Assembly: GCA_029718625.1 (NCBI GenBank)
Contig: CM056389.1
Coordinates: 19,679,147 to 19,743,146, forward strand
Source of the DNA: Synaphobranchus kaupii
Lineage: Eukaryota; Chordata; Actinopteri; Anguilliformes; Synaphobranchidae
Reading direction: 5' to 3'
DNA length: 64,000 nt
This document shows positions 38,986-64,000 of the stretch, in pieces. The notes under the pieces were generated by a model. That model worked only from the letters and a program-made list of their open reading frames with translations. It was not told the origin of the DNA and searched no databases. The number at the start of each line of letters is the position of its first letter. Position 1 is the first letter of the stretch. The position numbers were made by a program, and so were the translations under genes.

Positions 38986-39077
38986 AGCTCTCATAGAAGG
39001 TTGTGCATAAGAGGCACCTTTAACTACAAATGAACAAACTGTGCTGTGATGACTACACAAGAGCAGCCTGAAGGGAA
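38986..39077. repeat. Dispersed repeat, partner of 30919
   Basis: AGCTCTCATAGAAGGTTGTG through ACACAAGAGCAGC matches 30919-31011. Confidence 0.75.
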
Positions 39078-41689
39078 CGGACAGTAGGGTGCTGAAGGGA
39101 ATGGACAGTAGGGTGCTGGGGGGGGTGAACCCGTGCCCACGCAGGGGGACCAGAGAGTCCGCCACACAACTCCCCACGTCTGTTACACTGAGCCCAATTT
39201 AAACGAGTTTCCATGGAAACTGTGAGTCGCCAGCCCTGTCCCGGGACAGCCTGTCGGCTGGGTGGTGTTGCCACCCGGCACGTAATCGATCGAGTTTACA
39301 GATCGACGCCGATCAGCAGTTTAGCGCACAGGTAACTCACCTCACCCGGTTTCTTGGGTCTGAATGTGTCGCCAATTTTAAGGTGAAAACAATAACCCTC
39401 TCTTTTCTACACGATCAGGGTTTAACAACACTGGTCTGCAAAGTTCACTTCATTTGAAAACATCTGGTTTAGTAATATTTATGATTTCATACTCCAGTCA
39501 ACATAATTAATATTAGCCTTATATGGACTGCGGATAATGTGTAGGTATGACCTTGCGTTGGTTTGTGCCAGTACTGGGGGTAACGGTTACACCCCCGCGC
39601 TCAAGCTGATATCACTCTAAAATTAGGCTACCTGTTTTACCAGGTTTCTCACCTGGTTAAGGTGTTTGACACATTCCTAGCTGTTGGCTATCTTTAGCTT
39701 TCTGAAAAAGAACGGCGTCTTTTGCAAGCTTTAGTGATGTGTGAATGTGCCCGGTGAGAAACGGGTGTGCTCTACAACAGACCTGCCAGACTACAGCAGA
39801 GACACACACACCTGCACAGAAAGAGTCATCTCTCTCTGCCTTCAACCCTCTCCTTCTACTCCCTCTCTCTCTCTACTTCTTTCTTTCTCTCCCTCTCTTT
39901 CTCTCAGAGAGCTCAAGAGACAGCAGGCTGGAAGATTATTATACACTTCCAAATTAATTCAAATGTTTTTCCAGCATGCGCAACACATCGCCATGGAACT
40001 CTTCCCCTGCACCCCGATTAGTCGCTGTAAAGAGGTTTACATCGAATCAGCAACGTCCCCTTAGGTATGACTGGTTATAGAGTTGCAACTAAATCAGGGA
40101 AGGAGTTACCATGGATTTGCACACCCTCACCCATAAAAAATTTAAAAAATTGGATGGAAGTTGATCTTTACTGCGGGGGTTCGTGACAAGGAGCCGAACT
40201 TACGCTCCTATTGGACGTTGCTATGGCTTCCACAGCTCCGCTGGTGGTTTGACCTTGCCCTCCTCCTTGGTATGAACGGAGCTCGCCGGCCCGAAATCCC
40301 CACCATGGTAAAGAGGTCAGTGTGGCCAGTGGTGCGATTCTCAGGGCCCTGACTGACAGGTGCTGTAATTGTGCAGAGATAGGGGGTGGCCTGGGGTGTT
40401 GGGGCCCAATGCGAGATGTTTTCACGGGGCCCAAAATCCCTGGAGACGTTCCCAGTGAAAATCCGTGAGATTAAACCGAGTTGAGAGCTGCCGGTCCCAT
40501 ACAGAGCCCGTCTCTCTCTTTCCTGACTGCTCTAAACTATTTAAGTGTCCCAATCAGTTATTCCGAGTGGCAACTTTTGATAAAACAATAAAGCCCATAT
40601 CATAGATTCTCCCTGCACTCCCGTTATACTAATTGCAACCTGTCAACTGGATTAAATCAAGGCAATTGGTTATAACAAAAAATCTGCCAAGCCATTTGCT
40701 AAACTAAAGTCCAACATGTGACACGCATGGTCTACAATTTGAGAAATTGAACCTGGTGACCTTCCAGGGATAAAGGGGTGGGGGGTAGGGCCCCAGAGGA
40801 TTATGGGAGTGAGAGGACTTGTGGAGAGGGGGGGTGTCAGGGAGCCCCCGGGACAAGACGGCAGACTGAGAATACTCCACCTGAGGGGAGAAAAGCAGCT
40901 TTGCTGCAGGATTTAGCGGTAAGGATTCATCACGCAGAGCGAGCAACACCACATCGACAAAGAGTCCCTCCCCCTACGCCATCCCCTCATGGGGGGCGGG
41001 GGGGGGCTCTTAGCAGCGGCGGCCACCCGCCCGTCCCCCACACCCCCCCCCCACCGGCCTGACTTAAGATCATCAGCATATTTAACGATCTGACATACGT
41101 GCGGTCATTAGACGAAGAGCGCAATTAATGACCCTCTTCAAGCTGATTAGCACAAATGGTCCTCTCTGATCCGGCCGCCGCCCGCGGCTGGAGGGCCCAT
41201 TCTGCTGTACAGCGGGGCGAGACCCGGGGGTTAAGTGGGCCCCTTTCTTCTCCCGGCATGCCGAAATGTTAGAACCCGCCAACTGACAAAAGCTTCAAAG
41301 CCAAACCGCGCACTTCGGTCTCCTGGCCTGCCTCTCTTCTCTCTCTCCGTCTCCCTCTCTCAATGTCTGTTTCTCTCTCTCTCCCCTGTCCTCTTTGTCT
41401 CTCTCTCCTGCCCTCTCCCTCTCTCTCTCCCTGTTTTTCTGTGCTGGGAAACAGTTTTAACTTGCAAGCCAAGCTGATGTGGAGCGTGTGAGCTATGAAA
41501 GGCCTTTTTAGCCACAGGGGAGGGGCAGAGAGGCGGCGCTCACGGCAGGACCGCCCCCTGGCACACAGACCCACTCGAGCGCAGCACTGCAGCGTGTGAT
41601 GAGACAGTGATGTATGCCTTCATTACTCACTCAGGTGTTGTGGGTACTGCCCTGTATCAGCGTGGAGGAATCATGCCCTCTGCAGCTTA
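39078..41689. other. No gene seen
   Basis: Polypyrimidine lies at 39835-39905 and 41330-41440. Sequence at 41060-41290 is complex. No supported exon was found. Confidence 0.45.
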
Positions 41690-42125
41690 GAGGGACACAA
41701 AGGGGTTTACAACAGGGGCCTCGTAGGAGTATAGAACAGGGGCCCCATAGAGGAACACACCAGGGGCCCCACAGGAGAACAGACCAGGGGCCCCACAGAG
41801 ATATAGACCAGGGACCTGGCAGGAGTATAGAACAGGGGAACACACCAGGGGCCACAAAGGGGTATAGAACAGGGGGCCCCGGAGGAGTATAGAACCGGGG
41901 CCCCATAGAGGAACACACCAGGGTCCCCACAGAGGTATAGACCAGGGACCTGACAGGGGTATAGAACAGGGGAACACACCAGGGGCCACAAAGGAGTATA
42001 GAACAGGGGCCCTACAGGGGAAGAGAACACAAGCCCCAGAGGGGTATAGAGACCAGGGGACCCACAGGAGTACAAACCAGGGGACCCACAGGTGTATAGA
42101 ACAAAGGGCCCCACATTGAGGCACA
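41690..42125. repeat. ~26-bp minisatellite (GGCCCC ACAGAGGTATAGAACAGG)
   Basis: Units like CACAGAGGTATAGACCAGGG with GCCC links recur about 16 times. A longer block (GACCTGGCAGGAGTATAGAA then CAGGGGAACACACCAGGGG) is itself duplicated, at ~41810 and ~41945. Confidence 0.92.
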
Positions 42126-43116
42126 TGCCCACAGTGACACACAGGAAGAGCTCAGCCCTTAAATTCAGGAGTCCTCACATGAACACAATGCTGAAGGGTT
42201 AAAAAAAAATAACACCCCGGATTGAGACGCATGTTGCAAAGTAACGGCAGAAGAACCACTACACTGACTCGCCTGAAAGCGCAAGACAAATTGTCTTATC
42301 TGGATCTCCAGCACGGAGCCTGTCCCCAGCCTCCTGGCCTGTCAGCAGCGCAGAGCATTAAGCACGGCCCACTGCCTTCATCCCCCGTCAACACACAGCT
42401 GTGCTCAAACTACTAAAGTCCTCAAACAGAACACAGGACCACAGCGAAGGCAGACAGGAAGTCAGACGCTGGACTTCCTGTTGCCTTCAGGAGACGCTAA
42501 ATAATGGAGATGCATGAGCCTGGTGTATAAATAAAGTTTATCATTTATCCATATTTTTTGTTTATTATATTTTATTTATTGTAAATACTCCTTTCCCGCA
42601 GCTCTGACATTTTACCGTTCGCGGTTTTGCTCTTCCACAGGACGCTGGTAATTCAGCGGATTTGGAGACCAGCTGCAATTCAGATGGTAATTCAGCGGTT
42701 TCCAGCCACTTCGCGAGACGCGCTTTGTCTGCGGTGTTAAGGGGTCGTAATTGGATGTCGGGGCGCTAAAACGTCTAAGCACCGCGCTCATGCTTCACGT
42801 TGGCCTCTCGTTATCCTCCCATTAGCCGCACCGACACCGGGGGTTAATCACTTTCAAAGGCCCCTTCTCACTTATTCCAATTCACTATTTGGTATTTAGC
42901 ACAAGTCGCTCTTATACAGAGCGTCTTACAAACTAGTACATCATCAGGAGGTGAACGTCCTACCATGAAAACAATAAGCGCATTGACAGTAAGGGGTTAC
43001 TACAGAACATTCATATATGCTTAGTCCAAAGAAAAAAGCAAAGCATACAGCCAACTTAATACAAAGCAAGCAACAGGAGTGCATCATAGTATCATAACAC
43101 TAGGGTCAAGCATAAG
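42126..43116. other. No gene seen; possible SINE tail relic
   Basis: 42900-42940 (GTCGCTCTTATACAGAGCGT) resembles the inverse of a common fish SINE 3' end. Otherwise no feature. Confidence 0.4.
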
Positions 43117-43127
43117 TGCTTAGTGCT

Positions 43128-45320
43128 TCTTCTGCGTTTGGGTAGGATCTTCATCGTTCCACATCCCCAGGCTCGGGGCCGAGGGGCTATCCTTTTACCA
43201 CCCCGAGCCCGGGGGGGTTCACCCGGACTATATTTCGGGGCACACCTCCAGTAGCCACGTCACCGTGTCATCATCCAGAACCGACAGACCATGCATCCCA
43301 TTGGGTGCCCGATAAATCGGGCAGTCCAGGATGACATGGTCTGCGGTTTGTTCCTCCGCGCCACAAGAAGCCAAGCCCCATCTGTGCATCGATGAGCGGA
43401 AGCGCCCAACGCCGGTCCGGAGGCGGTTAAGCCTCACCCATGCCAGTCTAGGCAGGTCCACCCCAATAGGGGGAAAACCGACGTCTGGGATGAAGTCATG
43501 GAGTCTAGAGGTGCTCTCCTCCCACTCCGTGCTCCAGATGTAATCCGCCCACCGTGCCGCACTGATGTTAAGATCACTGCATTGCTGCAGGAATTCCTGT
43601 GCGGCAGGCACAAATGGGTGTCTCGACCGGGGAGGCTCCGCAATTACAGCGAGCCTTTCGTGGAGCAGATGGTTTGGCTCCACGGCCCGGCACGCGAGAC
43701 GTGCTGTGGCTCCCGCGCGGCAAAGCCCAGCGGGCTGGATGCCTGCAAGAATGGGAAGATTGTCCACGGGAGTGGGACGCAGGCATCCTGTCACGATGCG
43801 CAAGGCTTCGTTAATGGGCGTATCGATGAGGCGGGTGTGGGCACTGCGACACCATACCGGTGCGCAGTACTCACTAGTCGAGTAAACAAGGGCCAGGGCT
43901 GCCGTACGCAATGTTCTTGCGTCGGCGCCCCAGCCTGACCCGACAAGTCGCCTCATCAATGACACACGAGATGTTAACTTCTTGCGCAGTGACTCAAGGT
44001 GTTGGCGAAACGTGAGCGACCTGTCCAATGTCACGCCGAGGTAAATTGGCTCAGCGCAGCATGGCAGGGGTGTTCCGCCAATATATATTCGGAGCTCACG
44101 TTTAGCCTCCCTGTTGTTAAGATGGAAGGCCGCCGACACCGTCTTTGCCTCGCTGAGCTTCAACCTCCATTTCCGGAGGTATGCCACTAGTGTCTGCATG
44201 TCCTGGCTCAAAGTCCCCTCCAATGACTGCCAGTCTCCAGCGGAGTACACCAACGCGAGGTCATCCGCATAGGCATACTTCCACGAGACTGTATCAGGCA
44301 AGTCATAGGTGTAGATATTATAGAGGAGGGGGGCCAGGACAGATCCCTGGGGGACGCCGTTCTTGAGGCGTCGTAACCTGCTTTGTTGTCCGCTACCGGT
44401 GGTGAGGTTAAAGCTGCGATTTCGGACAAGCTCCAGGATCATACTGACCATGTGCCTGTCCGGCAGCAAGCCGAGCAGCTTGCAGGTGAGGCCGCGGTGC
44501 CATACGGTATCATAGGCAGCCGTCAGATCGACAAAAACGGCTCCGGCCTTCTTCTTGAACGAAAAGCTGTCCTCGATGTCTTGAGTCATCAAAGTGACTT
44601 GGTCTACGGTCGATCTCCCGCGTCGGAACCCGGCCTGCTCCCGAGGGAGCAGCGGGTCGACGATCGGTTCGACGCGGGCGTAGATAAGACGCTCGAGGAT
44701 CTTGAAGGGGATGCAGAGCAAGGAGATGGGACGGTAGCTCTTAGGATCCCCTTCAGGCTTATTCGGTTTAGGGATCGCGACAACTAGGGCTCTTCTCCAG
44801 ATTTTGGGGATCTTGAGTTGGCGCAAGCAGGAAGAGAGGAAAGCTCTTAACCAGGACTTCAGGGCAGGTGCGGCATGGAGTATAAGCTCCGGGCAGATGG
44901 AATCAGGGCCCGGAGCTTTTCCTGGCTTTAGGTGCTGGAGGGCGGGCAGCGAACTCCTCCGGTGTGAATTCACCGGAGATGTTATCGCTGCTAGATGTTG
45001 GGGCCCTCCAGAGGTCAGACATTTCTTTTGCCACGAGTCGTGATGACTCGCGGTCTTTACCCTCGTATACCCCATTTTTGTGATGCGATTTTATTTGCAG
45101 AAATGGGGCAGTGACGAGTGTCTTGACCTGCCAGTGAGGTTGTTCAGGATACTCCATGCCTTGCGGCTGGAGTGCGAGAAGTCGATGGAATTGACAGCCT
45201 CCTCCCAGCGCTCTTGTCTCCTCCGGCCGAGTCTTGACAACAGGGCTGTAGCAGCCCTGTTTGACTCGGTTCCGGCAGGAGCCCGAAGGAAAACGTGGTA
45301 GAGGTTCTCGCACTCCGCAC
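43128..45320 (-). mobile_element. 5'-truncated non-LTR retrotransposon (LINE) with 11-bp target duplication
   Basis: A reverse-transcriptase-bearing element lies on the minus strand. TGCTTAGTGCT stands at 43117-43127 and again at 45321-45331, giving an 11-bp target-site duplication that defines the ends. The coding part starts mid-protein right at the 45320 border, so the copy is 5'-truncated. After the stop a ~100-bp GC-rich 3' end with inverse CTCGGGG/CCCCGAG pairs is visible at 43128-43227. The RT style (GVPQGS, YADD, C-terminal C-H-C) suggests the Jockey/CR1/I group; I cannot assign a clade. Confidence 0.9.
43228..45075 (-). CDS. LINE reverse transcriptase ORF (615 codons open)
   Basis: The family-matching part starts about residue 45 (ALQHLKPGKAPGPDS). 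RT motifs follow in order: YRPISLL near residue 115, FRRGRSTVDQ near 150, VDLTAAYDTVWH at 182-193, GVPQGSVLAPLL near 240, YADD at 269-272 and YLGVTLDRSL further on. The C-terminal part carries EYCAPVW, LRIVTGCLRPTP and a terminal C-x-H-x-C-like ADHVILDCP. The first ~40 codons are out of frame with the family. Upstream family sequence (GKDRESSRLVAKEMSDLW) lies in another frame from ~45090 to 44950 and a third from 45320, with an in-frame stop. Two frameshifts plus truncation make this copy inactive as a whole, although the RT frame itself is uninterrupted, suggesting recent insertion. Confidence 0.88.
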   Translation of the reverse strand: MGYTRVKTASHHDSWQKKCLTSGGPQHLAAITSPVNSHRRSSLPALQHLKPGKAPGPDSICPELILHAAPALKSWLRAFLSSCLRQLKIPKIWRRALVVAIPKPNKPEGDPKSYRPISLLCIPFKILERLIYARVEPIVDPLLPREQAGFRRGRSTVDQVTLMTQDIEDSFSFKKKAGAVFVDLTAAYDTVWHRGLTCKLLGLLPDRHMVSMILELVRNRSFNLTTGSGQQSRLRRLKNGVPQGSVLAPLLYNIYTYDLPDTVSWKYAYADDLALVYSAGDWQSLEGTLSQDMQTLVAYLRKWRLKLSEAKTVSAAFHLNNREAKRELRIYIGGTPLPCCAEPIYLGVTLDRSLTFRQHLESLRKKLTSRVSLMRRLVGSGWGADARTLRTAALALVYSTSEYCAPVWCRSAHTRLIDTPINEALRIVTGCLRPTPVDNLPILAGIQPAGLCRAGATARLACRAVEPNHLLHERLAVIAEPPRSRHPFVPAAQEFLQQCSDLNISAARWADYIWSTEWEESTSRLHDFIPDVGFPPIGVDLPRLAWVRLNRLRTGVGRFRSSMHRWGLASCGAEEQTADHVILDCPIYRAPNGMHGLSVLDDDTVTWLLEVCPEI

Positions 45321-45331
45321 TGCTTAGTGCT

Positions 45332-46811
45332 AATTAGTGTGCTAGTGCAAATAATGAATCCTGAGCAATAAAATACATTATTGCTCAGTATGAATTATTT
45401 AATTAAAAACAAAAAGCGCATTGCTTTGTAATGATCTTTCAATTTAATTTAAAGATGTACTACCTTATCTAATTACAGAAGTCAGAGCGTATTGGGAATT
45501 TAATCCATAAGTCAATGGTTGAGTTGGCTTGAATCGCCATTACATAGGCTATACGCAATATCACGATTTGTCCTAACTTTGAGCAAAGCACATTCCGCGT
45601 GTTTGGCAAACTCATCCCGTATCAGACTCAACCTTGGTCAGGCTTATTGTAGGCTACGATAAAGTTACGAGCGTGACAAATTTGACAACTTTAGAAAAGT
45701 CGTTTTGTTTGTGTCTGCATACACTAATAAACGCAAGATTCCACTTAAACAAGCAACGTGTGATCCTTAAACGTGTGATCCTTCCGCGCAACGTGTGATC
45801 CTTCCACGCAACGTGTGATCCTTCCGCGCGGGTTCCACCGACGGGCCGGGTAAGAAGAGCGACTGGTTCCGAACATACGGACCGCAGGAAGACACGCTGC
45901 GCGCTCACAGACGAGAGACAGATGGAATTGAAACAGCCGAGCGGGGGGAAAAAACCGACTGACAAAGCTAACAAAGAAGCTTCAAGCACAACAGGCCGCC
46001 TGCCCATCACACCTTGCACAAAGACAGCCATCAGCTAGACAGAGGCAGAAGAAGAAGAAGAAGAAGAAGAAAAAAAAACAATTTAAAACAATTCCGAAGC
46101 GCACAAAAGGTCCGCTATTTGCAAAGCTGAAACCAGTTGAACGCGGGGGGAACAAAAGAACAGCTTGATCAATTACACATTCGCAAATCGTTTCTCCAAT
46201 TACGCGAGACGGCCGTCTCTCTCCAACGACGGCTATACCTTTCGTGACAGATGCCAGGATGTAATCAGGCAACAACACAAACGAAAAGCTCTACTTCCCT
46301 GCAGATCAATGCTAGACCCTGATTGGCTGATCGCCGTGCACATCGTGTACATCGCACGGCAAGCCTTTATCACTTCTATGTCTTCCATTAGTAAATCAAC
46401 TTCTGCTGGCAACAATTTTGTCTAATATTGCCAAATAAATGATTGGTTATAAATCATTTAACTCGCAACGGCGTCAGCTGTTTTTCCAAACTGTTGGCCT
46501 AGGGAGTCGAATCATAGAACAGGCATCAGAGCCTGACTAAACTCCTATAATTTTTGTCCTGTGCCATAGCTTATGGGCAGACAAGTAGAGATAATAACCT
46601 TGAGGACCTAAACATAAAATTTTATCATGATGTTGCCTTTAGAATGGTTTTTATTCTTTTACATTTGGATTTTAATAACCATTAGTGGCAGCCATGAACC
46701 CCATTCAACATGTGCTTCAGTTTATCTGAGAGAATACAGCCTACACAAGGTCCTTCAATGTCATAAGGAGTATCTAAGTATTACAAGATAAAACTTTCCA
46801 CGATGCTGCTC
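45332..46811. other. No gene seen; two small repeats
   Basis: A 20-bp unit, CAACGTGTGATCCTTCCGCG, is repeated about four times at 45753-45830, and GAA triplets lie at ~46046-46073. If the scaffold join is right, the OPLAH 5' exons should lie here or in the gap, but none was found. Confidence 0.5.
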
Positions 46812-47311
46812 NNNNNNNNNNNNNNNNNNNNNNNNNNNNNNNNNNNNNNNNNNNNNNNNNNNNNNNNNNNNNNNNNNNNNNNNNNNNNNNNNNNNNNNNN
46901 NNNNNNNNNNNNNNNNNNNNNNNNNNNNNNNNNNNNNNNNNNNNNNNNNNNNNNNNNNNNNNNNNNNNNNNNNNNNNNNNNNNNNNNNNNNNNNNNNNNN
47001 NNNNNNNNNNNNNNNNNNNNNNNNNNNNNNNNNNNNNNNNNNNNNNNNNNNNNNNNNNNNNNNNNNNNNNNNNNNNNNNNNNNNNNNNNNNNNNNNNNNN
47101 NNNNNNNNNNNNNNNNNNNNNNNNNNNNNNNNNNNNNNNNNNNNNNNNNNNNNNNNNNNNNNNNNNNNNNNNNNNNNNNNNNNNNNNNNNNNNNNNNNNN
47201 NNNNNNNNNNNNNNNNNNNNNNNNNNNNNNNNNNNNNNNNNNNNNNNNNNNNNNNNNNNNNNNNNNNNNNNNNNNNNNNNNNNNNNNNNNNNNNNNNNNN
47301 NNNNNNNNNNN
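46812..47311. other. Assembly gap, 500 N, immediately 5' of OPLAH
   Basis: Exactly 500 N. It truncates OPLAH inside a coding exon. The missing ~600 residues of a vertebrate OPLAH would need many exons and could hardly fit in 500 bp, so the gap size is probably nominal or the join is wrong. Confidence 0.98.
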
Positions 47312-60919
<13,608 letters not shown>

Positions 60920-61250
60920 GATGAGGGGGAGGGGGGGGGGGGCGGTGGGGAGTCAGATTAGGACAGACAGAAGGCCCATAAAGGCCAAATAACGTGTGTT
61001 AGCAGGAAACAAAACGTTTAAGAATTCTGCCCGAGATGGAGAGAGAGAGATGGAGAGAGATGGAAAGGGAGGGAGAGATGGAGAGATGGAAAGGGAGGGA
61101 GAAAGAGTTTGGCGCACAGAGCATCCGTCATTGTCCTTAGTGGTATTTTTAAAAGTCCCTCTTTTTTTGATTTACTTCTCTAGATTTGTTTTTAAGAAAA
61201 AGTATAAACCACATCATTGTAGAACAAAAATAAATTTGTTTTCAAATAAT
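60920..61250 (+). other. OPLAH 3' untranslated region (probable)
   Basis: After the stop codon there is a G-rich run, short GA-rich sequence and AT-rich sequence leading to an AATAAA at 61229. There is no splice signal or reading frame of note. The true cleavage site is not visible. Confidence 0.5.
61229..61234 (+). promoter_or_regulatory. Candidate poly(A) signal AATAAA for OPLAH
   Basis: An AATAAA lies about 310 bp after the OPLAH stop, followed by T-rich and GT-containing sequence. An ATAATAATAATAAA stretch near 61530 is a possible second choice. Confidence 0.4.

Positions 61251-64000
<2,750 letters not shown>

Noticed and set aside
43331..45043. Several plus-strand frames of 60-146 codons
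   Set aside because: They are antisense shadows of the LINE reverse transcriptase.

Overview
The window looks like nuclear DNA of a ray-finned (probably teleost) fish. Evidence: one vertebrate-type split gene with GT-AG introns, a degenerate Tc1-type transposon, several hAT-like MITEs with 8-bp target duplications, tRNA-type SINEs, a 5'-truncated LINE, and a heavy load of microsatellites, minisatellites and poly-G/poly-C runs. I cannot name the species. Two assembly gaps of exactly 500 N (3803-4302 and 46812-47311) look like fixed-size scaffold gaps.

Layout. Positions 1-46811 hold no host gene that I can support. They contain a 42-bp minisatellite broken by the first gap, a compound GT array (5.7-6.1 kb), SINE copies (8.4-8.8 kb, 29.96-30.44 kb and a rearranged one at 14.3-15.3 kb), foldback MITEs (12.6-12.9, 28.1-28.3 and 35.8-36.0 kb), and a Tc1 remnant next to an AGT-type trinucleotide array (19.3-20.3 kb). 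They also contain a MITE nested in another MITE (22.3-23.0 kb), a 1.4-kb polypurine tract (24.1-25.5 kb), a second AGT-type array (26.8-27.75 kb), a 1.1-kb near-palindromic Tc1/mariner-type element (32.1-33.2 kb), and a minus-strand non-LTR retrotransposon with an 11-bp target duplication (43.1-45.3 kb).

Positions 47312-60919 (+) carry the C-terminal half of OPLAH, the ATP-dependent 5-oxoprolinase of the gamma-glutamyl cycle, which turns 5-oxo-L-proline into L-glutamate in the cytosol. Fifteen coding exons could be placed with consistent splice sites and phases, giving about 685 residues from a point near residue 600 of the usual ~1290 to the natural stop. The 5' half is not in the window; it lies in the second gap or is misplaced. 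Exons 12 and 13 each carry one extra base in a G-rich stretch, more likely sequence error than real inactivation. The OPLAH introns are packed with MITEs and tandem repeats.

The most unusual observation is that about half of the OPLAH introns begin, at or within about 25 bp of the 5' splice site, with a tandem repeat. In intron 14 the repeat unit itself contains the exon end plus the donor site, giving about 14 donor-like copies in a row. Positions 60920-64000 hold the OPLAH 3' untranslated region and then repeat-rich sequence with a long (GT)n. I found no CRISPR array, operon, tRNA or rRNA gene, and no convincing new multi-gene system.
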